A DNA stretch of 64,000 nt from Butyribacter intestini (GTDB lineage Bacteria; Bacillota; Clostridia; Lachnospirales; Lachnospiraceae): assembly GCA_001414325.1 (NCBI GenBank), contig LLKB01000007.1, positions 1-64,000 on the forward strand, given 5' to 3'. This document shows positions 54,078 to 62,777 of this stretch, in pieces. The position numbers and the translations under genes were made by a program. How positions within the stretch are numbered: position 1 is the stretch's first letter; every line of letters begins with the position of its first letter. Below the pieces are notes generated by a model that was given only the letters and a program-made list of their open reading frames with translations, was not told where the DNA came from and searched no databases.

Positions 54078-55031
54078 ATGGCACAAAAGGAATTACCGAT
54101 TACGCTTGAAGAACAGATAGACATGATGAAAAAGTATGTGTCTTTTAGACAACGAATACGAATGCGTCGTTTTTTACTGCATGCAGGATATTTTAGAGCG
54201 AGCAGATATGGAAAATTTTTGCTTTCTAATGTTGAGAATGTGGGTTATAAATCGTCACAGGATGCATTGTTTGCATTGTATCAGTTTGATGTTGATCTGA
54301 GGAGAATACTTATTTATTATTGCAATCGTGTCGAAGTGCGATTTAAGAGTGCAATATCTAATGCCTGTGCGATAAAGGCACAGGATGGGACTTTTTATAT
54401 GAAAAAGGAGTATTATGCTCCGTCAAGAGGAGAGAGGGATACCAAGAAGAGAAAAACGAATATAAAATATTTTGAAAGCGTTTTCTATGATGATATTGTA
54501 CGCAAAGAAGAAAAACTGAGAAAAAATGTTGTTAAATATCCGGAACTAAAAGAGTATCGTAAAGGTGGAAACAGGCATACCAATAAACTCCCAATATGGG
54601 TAACATTCAGTTATACGGAATTTGGTACTATGTCAATGATGTATAATTATCTTCGCGGCGATTTGAGAAAGGGTGTGCTTACATATCTGTTTCATGAGAA
54701 AAGATATTCTAAAGGAGATACGGAACTGGTGGATACATGGCTAGATGGTGTACGAAATTTGAGAAATTATTGTGCACATAATTCCATGGTGGTTGGACTG
54801 AAATCCTCCATTGTACTACGACATCAGAAAGATGCAGAAAATCTGTTACCTAAGAACAATGATTTATATTCCAGATTATACGCATTGAAGAAATTGTTGT
54901 CTGTTGAAGATGCGAAGTCCATGAAGAAGGATTTGGTGAAACTGATAAAAAAGAGCAGTGTAGATATTTATACATTAAAAATACTTCCGGAACAATGGGA
55001 GATACTATACGATGAAATCAGTGAATTTTAA
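54078..55031 (+). CDS. abiF: Abi_2/AbiF-family HEPN protein, probable RNase toxin
   Basis: 317 aa. N-terminal region with HAGYFRASRYGKFLL, typical of the Abi_2 (AbiD/AbiF) family; a Lys/Arg-rich middle; and a HEPN-type catalytic motif RNLRNYCAHN (Arg229, four residues, His234), expected to cut RNA. Family members abort phage infection. The gene is preceded and followed by copies of a small structured RNA (43/49 identical), which I infer to restrain the toxin. AAAGGAGAG precedes the ATG. The neighbourhood is rich in pseudogenes and IS remnants, in line with horizontal gain. Confidence 0.88.
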   Translation: MAQKELPITLEEQIDMMKKYVSFRQRIRMRRFLLHAGYFRASRYGKFLLSNVENVGYKSSQDALFALYQFDVDLRRILIYYCNRVEVRFKSAISNACAIKAQDGTFYMKKEYYAPSRGERDTKKRKTNIKYFESVFYDDIVRKEEKLRKNVVKYPELKEYRKGGNRHTNKLPIWVTFSYTEFGTMSMMYNYLRGDLRKGVLTYLFHEKRYSKGDTELVDTWLDGVRNLRNYCAHNSMVVGLKSSIVLRHQKDAENLLPKNNDLYSRLYALKKLLSVEDAKSMKKDLVKLIKKSSVDIYTLKILPEQWEILYDEISEF

Positions 55032-55057
55032 TAGTAATGTTTGAATATAATAGTAAT

Positions 55058-55140
55058 ATCCGTAGGGAGGCGTGGGTAAAGCCCTGATCCGAATATCCCA
55101 TTGGCGGGTAGGCAGTTCGAAAGAGAGCTGCCTATTTTTT
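55058..55140 (+). ncRNA. abiF-type small RNA, downstream copy
   Basis: The 49-nt core 55060-55108 matches the upstream copy at 43 of 49 positions, with the same length. It is followed by its own terminator, TAGGCAGTTC/GAGCTGCCTA with seven T. A TATAAT box at 55046-55051 lies at the right distance. The six differences are at stem edges or loops, and the terminators are unrelated, so only the core is conserved. Confidence 0.75.
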
Positions 55141-55141
55141 T

Positions 55142-55299
55142 ACGCAAATTTTCCCATCAGTACCAGTAACTTACCTTCTGGGTTCTCTTTATTAAATACC
55201 TGCATTGATATACTTTAATTGTCCGTAAGGGATAACCACTTGCAAGTGATACAAGAAGATTTAGTCGTGTGATACAGGAACCATATTACATGACGGCAG
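55142..55299. other. Degenerate intergenic sequence
   Basis: No gene seen. A 12-bp palindrome CACTTGCAAGTG lies near 55230. The stretch probably belongs to the eroded front of the following remnant. Confidence 0.3.
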
Positions 55300-55603
55300 A
55301 TCAAACATAAAATGGGGAACCGGAATACCGAGGTTATTTGAAGCCTGTGAGGAGTACGGATTACCAAAGCCAGAGCTGATTGATTTTGATGGCGATTTCA
55401 GAGTAAATATGTACCGTAAGGTAAAAGGTGAGTTTGGTGTCAATGGTGTGGCTACCCAAACACACCAAACTACCCAAAGCAAGGAATTAACACTATCAGA
55501 TGATGATAAAAATATATTGGAATTAGTCCATAATTATCCGTACATGTCTCAAAGAGAGTGTTATGGAGCTCATCCCAACTGCGTAGGACTCCGGCTTTTT
55601 TAG
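55300..55603 (+). pseudogene. 3' remnant of an AlbA_2/ATP-binding transcriptional regulator
   Basis: The frame reads KWGTGIPRLFEACEEYGLPK and then PELIDFDGDFRVNMYR, a signature of the C-terminal ATPase-like part of AlbA_2-type putative regulators, followed by TLSDDDKNILELVHNYP, the start of a winged-helix domain that then breaks off. The N-terminal two thirds are missing and no start signal is visible. It marks erosion next to the Abi module. Confidence 0.7.
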
Positions 55604-55685
55604 TGTTAATAATGACATTTCTGCTGATACAGAAATCTTTATTCTTACTTTGCGTGGCTGATTTTCATCAAAATAGTATTCATCA

Positions 55686-55810
55686 GTCAAAATAAGGCCA
55701 GAAGTATTCTTCTTATGAATTCATGATTATTTTCACAAGCTCCTTTTTGACTGGGAGAAGATGGATTACAATAAAACAGCCGAGACCTTATCACTCCGTC
55801 TGAGTCATAA
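55686..55810 (-). pseudogene. IS30-family transposase remnant
   Basis: On the minus strand the frame reads RLFYCNPSSPSQKGACENN and then HEFIRRI, the conserved DDE-region end of IS30 transposases (usual form YCDPYSSWQKGANENNHE). Only ~40 codons remain and a stop follows. No terminal inverted repeats are seen. Confidence 0.7.
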
Positions 55811-55836
55811 AAGATGAAAAAAATTGTAAAAAACTG

Positions 55837-55865
55837 TTGACACATAAAAAACAGTGTGATATAGT
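55837..55865 (+). promoter_or_regulatory. Promoter of tRNA-Lys(CTT), copy 1
   Basis: TTGACA (55837-55842), 17-bp spacer, TATAGT (55860-55865): a near-consensus housekeeping promoter about 42 bp before the tRNA. Confidence 0.85.
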
Positions 55866-55906
55866 AATATCGTTGTCGTAAGACAGCGGTGTTATTTATA
55901 TTGTAT

Positions 55907-55979
55907 GCGCTTCTAGCTCAGTTGGCAGAGCACCTGACTCTTAATCAGGGTGTCCAGGGTTCGAACCCCTGGAGGCGCA
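55907..55979 (+). tRNA. tRNA-Lys (CTT), copy 1
   Basis: 73-nt cloverleaf: acceptor GCGCTTC/GAGGCGC, anticodon loop CTCTTAA (CTT), T loop TTCGAAC. It is identical to the tRNA on the minus strand at 62705-62777. Confidence 0.97.
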
Positions 55980-55982
55980 TTG

Positions 55983-56028
55983 AAAGTCCTCGTTTGGCAG
56001 TTTGGTCTGTTGGGTAGGGACTTTTTTT
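55983..56028 (+). terminator. Terminator of tRNA-Lys copy 1
   Basis: AAAGTCC pairs with GGACTTT across a long loop and runs into seven T residues. Confidence 0.7.
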
Positions 56029-56074
56029 ATTGTATAGGAAAATGTTCGTAAAGTAGTGAGGCAATAGGAGCAAA
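56025..56074. repeat. Arm of an inverted repeat flanking the tRNA-Lys pair (left)
   Basis: TATTGTATAGGAAAATG, then TCGTAAAG, AGTG, GGCA and GGAGCAAAA, recur in inverted order at 62609-62660 next to the second tRNA-Lys. Differences are few. The left arm continues into a hairpin GAGCAAAA/TTTTGCTC (56067-56088). Confidence 0.75.
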
Positions 56075-56237
56075 ACGCTGGTTTTGCTCTATTTTATGGA
56101 ATTAAGAGATGAAAAAATGCCGATAATAAAATTAGGACAGTAAAAAATTGCACATCAGATTTGTGTATGCATACATTTGATGCACACTTGAAGCATATCT
56201 GATGTGTACAAATAATTGTACGGAGATGAGGATTGCT

Positions 56238-57128
56238 ATGGGAATTATTATAACTCATAAACAGATGGAATTTTGGAAAAGAAATATTACGGCGGTCGTG
56301 GGGATGCTGATTTTTTCTATGGGCATAAATTTCTTTATTGTGCCCGCTGACCTGTATAATGGTGGAGTGCTTGGTGTCAGTCAGATAATCAGAACATTTC
56401 TTGTCAGGTATCTGCATCTTTTTTCGGGAAGTACGGATATTGCAGGTATTATCAATATGATTCTCAATGTGCCGCTTTTTATTTTGGCATATTTTTCAAT
56501 AAGTAAGAATTTTTTTGTGAAAACTCTTGTGTGTGTGGTTAGTCAGACTTTGTTTCTGAGTGTTGTGCCGATACCAGCTAAGCCTATTGTTGCGGATGCA
56601 CTTTCAGCGAGTATCATAGGTGGTATATTTGGTGGTGCAGGTATAGGTATTGCTTTGAGGTCAGGTGGTTCAAGCGGTGGAATGGATATTGTAGGAATGT
56701 TCCTTACAAAGAAGTTTAAGGGATTTTCGGTCGGCAGGATTTCACTTATGTTAAATGCCGTCGTGTATGGAATTTGTGCTGTTTTGTTTGGCGTTCAGAC
56801 GGCAATTTATTGTATAATCTATTCGGCAGTAAGTATGCTCGTGACAGACCGCACTCACACGCAGAATATAAATGCTGAGGTTATTATCTTTACCAAGAAA
56901 GAACCTGTTCAGATAATGGATTATATAGTGAAGCAGTTTAAGCGTGATGCTACATGGTGGGAGGCAAAGGGCGGTTATACTGAGGAAAAGACTTATATGA
57001 CGATTGTTATTTTGTCTAAATATGAGTGTGCACAGCTTAGGAGAGAGTTAAAGCAGATTGATGAGCACGCTTTTGTTGTTGAGAAGGATGGTCTTAACAT
57101 CATGGGACGGTTTGAAAAACATCTTTGA
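56238..57128 (+). CDS. YitT-family membrane protein (DUF161/DUF2179)
   Basis: About 296 aa from the ATG at 56238 after GAGG; longer starts lack a site. Five to six membrane segments (GMLIFSMGINFFIVPADLYN, then IIGGIFGGAGIGIALRSGGS) carry the glycine-rich YitT signature SGGSSGGMDIVG. The C-terminal DUF2179 domain ends LKQIDEHAFVVEKDGLNIMG. It is a transporter-like protein of uncertain substrate, common in Firmicutes. Confidence 0.9.
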   Translation: MGIIITHKQMEFWKRNITAVVGMLIFSMGINFFIVPADLYNGGVLGVSQIIRTFLVRYLHLFSGSTDIAGIINMILNVPLFILAYFSISKNFFVKTLVCVVSQTLFLSVVPIPAKPIVADALSASIIGGIFGGAGIGIALRSGGSSGGMDIVGMFLTKKFKGFSVGRISLMLNAVVYGICAVLFGVQTAIYCIIYSAVSMLVTDRTHTQNINAEVIIFTKKEPVQIMDYIVKQFKRDATWWEAKGGYTEEKTYMTIVILSKYECAQLRRELKQIDEHAFVVEKDGLNIMGRFEKHL

Positions 57129-57259
57129 TATTGAATGTGAAAAAAACGGAAAGATACAGGCAAAAAGTACATGGAAGAAGAAAAACAAAGTTACAGGCGG
57201 CAGTCGGGGTGCGAAGCAGCTTATAAAATGAAAAAATCGGGAATGAGGGAGGTTTTGGT

Positions 57260-58177
57260 GTGGGAGAAAATGAAAAAAATCAAAACAAAATGAGATACGA
57301 AAAGATTATCATGAATATCTCTTTAATAGGAAGTATTTTGTTTATGCTGTCAGAAGGATTTATGGCATATTATACAAAATCACATTCGCTTTTGATGGAT
57401 TGTATTTTTGATGTTACAGATTTGATAATGATAGGACCGTTTATGATGGTGCTCGTACCTCTTTTGTATAAGCCGGTCACGGAAAAAAGACCGTATGGAT
57501 TTTCGCAGGTGGAGTCTCTCTTTGTAGTTATCAAATACAGCGTTTTGCTTGTTATAACGATTCAGCTCGTGTGGGACAATCTCTATACGATTTTTCACGG
57601 GGGCAGGCATGTTGATGGCGGGAGTATCGCTGTTTTTGAGCTTGCGGTATGTGCGGGGTGTCTTATAATCTATATTTTAATGTACTATTTCAGCAGAAAA
57701 TACGCTTCTCTAACGATTCAGGCGGAGATTTACATATGGAAACTGGATGTTATCTCAAGCTTTGGTGTGGCGGTTGCTTTTTTTATACAGATACTTGTTA
57801 AGAAAACGCAGTTTGCATGGATTGCATATTATGTCGATCCTGTGGTTGCCATAGTGATGGCTTGTTTCCTTCTTATAGAACCGGTGAAAATGATTTTTGT
57901 AAATCTGAAAAATCTGGTGCTTTTTGCCCCCGAACAGGATATAATGGATAGTATAAGATTTGTTGCGGAAAAGCATATGGACAAGGTGTATTGTGATATT
58001 GAATTTCTTGATGTTATTCAGACTGGAAGAAAAACATGGGTTGAGATTTATTTTAAAAGTCACAATGATCTGATAAATACAAAAATTCTTTTGCAGCTTC
58101 GTAATGACATCAGAGCAGAACTTAGAAAGGAGTTTGATCAGGTTTATGTTGAACTTATTCCAAGTCTGCCTGATTAA
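57260..58177 (+). CDS. Cation-diffusion-facilitator-like membrane protein
   Basis: 305 aa from a GTG start with GGAGG 7 nt upstream. Five to six helices and a C-terminal cytoplasmic domain (about 210-305) with the CDF layout. The first metal pair DxxxD is present (LLMDCIFDVTDL), but in the second helix pair the usual HxxxD reads IYIWKLDVIS, so the His is lost. Metal choice or transport ability may therefore differ from ordinary zinc/manganese efflux proteins. It stands between YitT and a hybrid kinase. Confidence 0.75.
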   Translation: MGENEKNQNKMRYEKIIMNISLIGSILFMLSEGFMAYYTKSHSLLMDCIFDVTDLIMIGPFMMVLVPLLYKPVTEKRPYGFSQVESLFVVIKYSVLLVITIQLVWDNLYTIFHGGRHVDGGSIAVFELAVCAGCLIIYILMYYFSRKYASLTIQAEIYIWKLDVISSFGVAVAFFIQILVKKTQFAWIAYYVDPVVAIVMACFLLIEPVKMIFVNLKNLVLFAPEQDIMDSIRFVAEKHMDKVYCDIEFLDVIQTGRKTWVEIYFKSHNDLINTKILLQLRNDIRAELRKEFDQVYVELIPSLPD

Positions 58178-58291
58178 ATTTTGTAAATATGATAATGTAC
58201 TTTTAAAAGATAGTGACGGTAAAGTGCATTTTAGGCTGACGGATGCATAATAGGTGTGAACGGGACAGCCAATGTAGAGGAGTTGAGCGAT

Positions 58292-60514
58292 ATGGGCAGA
58301 ATACTATCGTATGTGATGTTCGGTTTTTTTGTCTGTACTACGATAATGTCAGCGAGTGTTTTGCGTAGTAGGGAAAAATTAGAAATAAATAATATTCTTT
58401 TTGCACTTGTATGTATAGGAAGTTCTATTTGGAGTTTCTGTTTTGGATTTATATGGATTCAGACAGATCCGCTTCGTGCATATTACTGGCGGTGTGCGGG
58501 TATGGTTGGCACATTTATGTATATGATATGTGCTATGTTAGTCATTGCAAGATGGTGTGGACAAAAGAGATTGTGGATAAGTGCGATAAAAGGCTTTGCT
58601 TTTTCGGCAATTCTGCTATATCCGTTTTTAATGCAGAAAAGCAATACTGTATATCATATGTCTGCAATAGGTATGACATATGTGTTTGTTCCGGGAATAT
58701 GGAACACATTATATGATATATATTGTATTGTGTGTGCTATAGGCTTGTTTGCACTCAGTGGTTTTATGAAAAAAAACGGAGAGCGCAAGTGGGAGCGTAT
58801 CGTAGGTAAACGCCTGTTGTTTTGCGAGAGTGTTATTGTTGCCGGTATGCTGCTTGATACGATAATGCCGGTGTTTGGATTTAATGCTTTTCCGGGAAGC
58901 ACACTGTCACAGTTATTTGGGGTGTTGCTTCTTTACAGAATTTATCTTTTTATAAATAAAAATAAAGTTAAGCTGGAAAATGTATCAGAGTTTGTTTACT
59001 ATTCGGTCAAATCGCCGATTCTTATATATGATTACAATAAGAAACTTAGGATTGTCAATAAAAGTGCGACGGATTTTCTGAAAATTTCAGAACAAAATTG
59101 TGAGAATGTTTTGTTTACAGATCTTTTTGAAATGGGAAATGAAAAACTTAAATATGGTGGGTATTCTAATAAGATAGATGTAAGGTGCAGGGCGAATGGT
59201 GCTCACTGCCGGCTTGATATAAACCAGATATCTGATGAGTACGGCGAGACAATGGGATATATTATTATCATTGATGATCTTACAGATAAGATAAAGACTA
59301 TTGAAGCTCTTGAGGCGGCAAGGAAAAGTGCTGAGGCAGCAAGAAAGAGTGCAGATGATGCAAATAATGCAAAGTCAAATTTCCTTGCACAGATGAGTCA
59401 TGAGATAAGGACACCGTTAAATACGGTGCTGGGAATGAATGAGATGATTTTGAGAGAGTCTGACTCTGAGACGGTTTCAAAGTATGCTTCGTACATAAAA
59501 AATGCGGGACAGACATTGCTCGGTATTATAAATGATATTCTTGATCTGTCTAAGCTTGAGGTGGGTAAGACAAATATAGTTGCAGAGGATTATAATCTTA
59601 AGTTTGTAATCAATGATATAATCAATCTTGTTTCTTTGAAAATCAGGGAAAAGGGGCTTAAGTTCCGGCTTGATATGGCAAAGGATATTCCAATGTATCT
59701 GCATGGTGATGTTTTGAGAATTAAGCAGGTTATCATCAATATCATGAACAATGCCGTTAAATATACGGATAAGGGTCAGATTACGCTTGGTGTCGGCTGG
59801 GAAAAGGCTGATAAGGAGAGTATAATGCTGATATTTGAGATAAGAGATACCGGGCGTGGTATAAAAAAGAAAGATATTGAAAGGATTTTTTCACCGTTTG
59901 AGAGAGCGGAAGAACAGCGAAATCATACGATAGAGGGGAACGGACTTGGTCTTGCCATCACAAGAAAACTCGTAAGGCTTATGGGTGGAGAGATAAGTGT
60001 GAAGAGTGAATTTGGAAAAGGTTCCGTTTTTGAAGTCCAGATATTGCAAAGGATAGTGCATGAGAAGAACGGTGAAAATGTTTTGAAGCTGCAAAACAGG
60101 GAAAAACATGAGGATACACATATAAGTGCACCTGATGCAAAAATTCTTGTTGTCGATGATGTTGAGACAAACAGGATAGTTGTAAAAGAACTGCTTCGTG
60201 TCACTGATATAAATGTGGAGGTTGCAAGCAGCGGAGAGATGTGCCTTGAACTTATGAAAAACAACAGGTATGACCTTGTTCTTCTTGATCATATGATGCC
60301 AGGAATGGACGGGATAGAGACATTAAAACTTATAAGAAAAATGGAAAATTCACCTAATAAAGATACTCCGGTCATAGCGATGACTGCAAATGCGGTTCTT
60401 GGAGCAAAGAGTATGTATCTGTCAGAGGGATTTGACGATTATATTTCAAAGCCGATAGGCTATATAGAACTTGAAAATCTTATAAAGCGGTATGTGGACT
60501 GTAAAAGAGCTTAA
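58292..60514 (+). CDS. Hybrid sensor histidine kinase with 7TM N-terminus
   Basis: About 740 aa from the ATG at 58292 after AGAGGAG. Seven helices fill residues ~5-220 (7TM histidine-kinase N-terminal type), then PAS (FVYYSVKSPILIYDYNKKL), a coiled coil of repeated AARKSAEAARKSADDA, HisKA with FLAQMSHEIRTPLNT, ATPase with IMNNAVKYTD, DTGRGI and GNGLGLAITRKL, and a receiver with VVDDVETNRIVV and LVLLDHMMPGMDG. All catalytic residues are present, unlike the protein at 27070. No output domain is fused, so the phosphate must pass to another protein. Confidence 0.9.
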   Translation: MGRILSYVMFGFFVCTTIMSASVLRSREKLEINNILFALVCIGSSIWSFCFGFIWIQTDPLRAYYWRCAGMVGTFMYMICAMLVIARWCGQKRLWISAIKGFAFSAILLYPFLMQKSNTVYHMSAIGMTYVFVPGIWNTLYDIYCIVCAIGLFALSGFMKKNGERKWERIVGKRLLFCESVIVAGMLLDTIMPVFGFNAFPGSTLSQLFGVLLLYRIYLFINKNKVKLENVSEFVYYSVKSPILIYDYNKKLRIVNKSATDFLKISEQNCENVLFTDLFEMGNEKLKYGGYSNKIDVRCRANGAHCRLDINQISDEYGETMGYIIIIDDLTDKIKTIEALEAARKSAEAARKSADDANNAKSNFLAQMSHEIRTPLNTVLGMNEMILRESDSETVSKYASYIKNAGQTLLGIINDILDLSKLEVGKTNIVAEDYNLKFVINDIINLVSLKIREKGLKFRLDMAKDIPMYLHGDVLRIKQVIINIMNNAVKYTDKGQITLGVGWEKADKESIMLIFEIRDTGRGIKKKDIERIFSPFERAEEQRNHTIEGNGLGLAITRKLVRLMGGEISVKSEFGKGSVFEVQILQRIVHEKNGENVLKLQNREKHEDTHISAPDAKILVVDDVETNRIVVKELLRVTDINVEVASSGEMCLELMKNNRYDLVLLDHMMPGMDGIETLKLIRKMENSPNKDTPVIAMTANAVLGAKSMYLSEGFDDYISKPIGYIELENLIKRYVDCKRA

Positions 60515-60559
60515 CACTGTAATCGTTGCCGGTCACACAGTAGGTTTAACAGTAACAGG

Positions 60560-60598
60560 CAACAGAGAGGATTGTGAATATCTGCTTGGATTTTATTG
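60560..60598 (+). repeat. Dispersed 38-bp repeat (copy 3)
   Basis: AACAGAGAGGATTGTGAA then TATCTGCTTGGATTT: same family as 10143 and 39931. A shorter echo (TGCGTGGATTGTGAATATC) follows at about 60634, in the leader of the sortase gene. Confidence 0.6.
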
Positions 60599-60686
60599 AA
60601 AAATGTCAGAATATAGTTTATACTGATTTTATGTGTCTGCGTGGATTGTGAATATCCTTGACATTTTTTTTAGAGGGTATATTTGT

Positions 60687-61478
60687 ATGAAGAAAAATAT
60701 GCATAAAGAAAAGAAAAAGCATAAAAAAAACAGCAAAAAGAGAAAACAGGTAGGAATTTTGTTTGTGCTTATCGGAGTTTTGCTTATTTTGGTATTTGGA
60801 TTTGGTGAGTACCAGAGTTATAAAAGTGCTATTGAGATTAGAAAACTTCAGCAGCTAAAAGAAGCTTCGAGTGACAATGGAAACGGGATTGATACATCAA
60901 AAATACTTCCGGAGTACAGAAATCTGTATAAGACAAACTCAGACCTTGTCGGATGGCTTGTGGTGAATGGCACACAGATAAATTATCCGGTGGTTCAAAG
61001 TACCGTATATCAGGAGTTTTATCTTGACCATAATTTTGACGGTGAGAATGACGAGTCGGGAGCAGTTTTTGCCGATGCCCGCAATGATGTTTTTAAACCG
61101 GATGACAATGTTATATTGTATGGACATAATATGAAAAACGGTTCGATTTTTGGAACGCTCCAATATTATCTCGATAAGTCATATTATGAGAAACACAAGA
61201 CTATGTCATTTGATACTTTGTATAAAAGATATGATTATCAGATTGTGGCTGTAGGGCTTTCCAAGATAACGGATGAGTCTGCAGATACTTTTAAATATTA
61301 TGATTTTCTTAATGCAGCCAGTGAGAAGGAATTTGACAACTTTAAAGAAAAGATTAAAAGTCTGGAAGTTTATGATACAGGGGTTAAAATGAAATATGGG
61401 GATAAGCTTATAACTTTGTCTACTTGTAACAGCGTAGAAAAAAACGGAAGACTTTTTGTTATTGCAAAAAGAAATTGA
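60687..61478 (+). CDS. srtB: Class B sortase
   Basis: About 263 aa from the ATG at 60687 after GAGGG; a longer start at 60633 lacks a site. A very basic tail and one membrane helix (VGILFVLIGVLLILVFGFG) anchor it. The sortase core has GWLVVNGTQINYPVVQ, the catalytic His in ILYGHNMKNGSIFG, Cys in ITLSTCNS and Arg in GRLFVIAKR. The next gene, 96 nt away, encodes a protein ending in a PKTG sorting signal, the likely substrate. Confidence 0.92.
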   Translation: MKKNMHKEKKKHKKNSKKRKQVGILFVLIGVLLILVFGFGEYQSYKSAIEIRKLQQLKEASSDNGNGIDTSKILPEYRNLYKTNSDLVGWLVVNGTQINYPVVQSTVYQEFYLDHNFDGENDESGAVFADARNDVFKPDDNVILYGHNMKNGSIFGTLQYYLDKSYYEKHKTMSFDTLYKRYDYQIVAVGLSKITDESADTFKYYDFLNAASEKEFDNFKEKIKSLEVYDTGVKMKYGDKLITLSTCNSVEKNGRLFVIAKRN

Positions 61479-61573
61479 GATTAATGTGAAAAAATTTAAC
61501 TCACAAGATTTGTGTCTGTGCACATTTGACACAAACTTAACGGATATAAAAAGTGTGCAGAAATGAGGATAGT

Positions 61574-62458
61574 ATGAAATTGATAAAAAAGGTAATGGTT
61601 TTGGTTGTCGTTATGGCATTATGTATGTACGGAGCAGGTTTTGCATCTGCTGATGAAAATGATACATATTCAGTTACATATAATCTCACGGGACTTACGG
61701 CATCATCACAGGAAACAACTGTAAATCAGGGAAGTTCAATGAGCATCACGCTTACTCCTCAGGATGGATATACACTTCCTGACAGTGTTACGGTTACGAT
61801 GAACGGTGCAACGCTTACTGATGGATATACATATGAAAACGGTGTTCTTACCATAGATGAAGTTTATGGAAATACTGTTATCACAGCTAAGGGTAAAGGC
61901 GGTTCTAGTGGAGAATCCACATATAAGGTTTCGTATGACTTTTATGGTGTTACGGCGAGCAAGGGTGAAAGCAATGTAAAGGCAGGAACATCTTTTTCTG
62001 TCAAGCTTACTGCAAATGACGGATATAAACTTAAAAGTTCAAAAGTTTCAGTTGCCGTAGACGGAAAGAAAGTTTCAGGCGGATATTCATACGACAGTGG
62101 AGTATTGACAATAGACTCGGTTTCGGGGGATACTACTATTATAGCGATAGCTGACAAATCGGGTTCAAGTGACAGCAAATCAAAGAAGAAAAAGACGACT
62201 GCAAAAAAAACTACGAACAAGAAAAAGTCAACAGGCAATAAGAGTAAAAGCGGCAGTGGTACGAGCGGTACTAAGTCAGGAAGTTCAAAGTCTGTACAGG
62301 CTCTTAAAAGGTCGGGAAAAGCACCGGTTAATTATCATACAGGCAGCTATAAAGCTCCGAAAACAGGACAGGATTTTGATACAAGATATGCCGGAGCAGC
62401 AGGAATTGTGTTTATCGGTGTTGGACTTGTATTGTTAAAGAGAAGAAAAATTGTATAA
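61574..62458 (+). CDS. Sortase-anchored surface protein with repeat domains
   Basis: About 294 aa. Start at 61574 after GAGG. Signal peptide to about GFASA. Two similar domains (YSVTYNLTGLTASS..., then YKVSYDFYGVTASKG...) with the pattern VNQGSSMSITLTPQDGYTLP, close to bacterial listeria-type/InlB-like repeats. A Lys/Ser/Thr/Gly-rich linker follows. The C-terminus reads APKTGQDFDT, then a hydrophobic helix and KRRK, a sorting signal. The adjacent sortase B should attach it to the wall. Confidence 0.85.
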   Translation: MKLIKKVMVLVVVMALCMYGAGFASADENDTYSVTYNLTGLTASSQETTVNQGSSMSITLTPQDGYTLPDSVTVTMNGATLTDGYTYENGVLTIDEVYGNTVITAKGKGGSSGESTYKVSYDFYGVTASKGESNVKAGTSFSVKLTANDGYKLKSSKVSVAVDGKKVSGGYSYDSGVLTIDSVSGDTTIIAIADKSGSSDSKSKKKKTTAKKTTNKKKSTGNKSKSGSGTSGTKSGSSKSVQALKRSGKAPVNYHTGSYKAPKTGQDFDTRYAGAAGIVFIGVGLVLLKRRKIV

Positions 62459-62469
62459 ATGATATTAAT

Positions 62470-62555
62470 ATGCAGGGGTCAAAATGTTTTTTGCACCCTG
62501 CATCATATTTTGAAAATAAAGTTAAATTGAAAAACGCCCGTTGTGGCGTTTTTTT
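62470..62555 (+). terminator. Two consecutive hairpins after the surface-protein gene
   Basis: ATGCAGGG/CCCTGCAT (62470-62503) has only a weak T run; AAAAACGCC/GGCGTTTTT (62530-62553) is a strong terminator ending in T. Confidence 0.8.
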
Positions 62556-62608
62556 GATATGACATAATAATAGTGGGATAGTTTTTATGTGGTGTTATTT
62601 TATGATGT

Positions 62609-62660
62609 TTTTTGCTCCTGGTGCCCCACTGCTTTACGAGCATTTTCCTATACAATAAAA
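62609..62660. repeat. Arm of the inverted repeat flanking the tRNA-Lys pair (right)
   Basis: Reverse complement of the segment 56025-56074 with a few changes (TTTTGCTCC, CTTTACGAGCATTTTCC, TATACAATA). Confidence 0.75.
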
Positions 62661-62684
62661 AAGATTCCACTTTCGTGGAACCTA
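62652..62684 (-). terminator. Terminator of tRNA-Lys copy 2
   Basis: On the minus strand GGTTCCAC, loop GAAA, GTGGAATC, then TTTTTTATT. It directly follows the tRNA on that strand. Confidence 0.85.
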
Positions 62685-62704
62685 AGAAATAGAATATGTT
62701 GCAA

Positions 62705-62777
62705 TGCGCCTCCAGGGGTTCGAACCCTGGACACCCTGATTAAGAGTCAGGTGCTCTGCCAACTGAGCTAGAAGCGC
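62705..62777 (-). tRNA. tRNA-Lys (CTT), copy 2
   Basis: Base-for-base identical to the tRNA at 55907-55979 but on the other strand. Its promoter on the minus strand is TTGCAT, 17 bp, TATAAT (about 62818-62846). Confidence 0.97.

Noticed and set aside
62589..62771. 60-codon frame near the second tRNA-Lys
   Set aside because: It crosses the tRNA and its terminator on the opposite strand.
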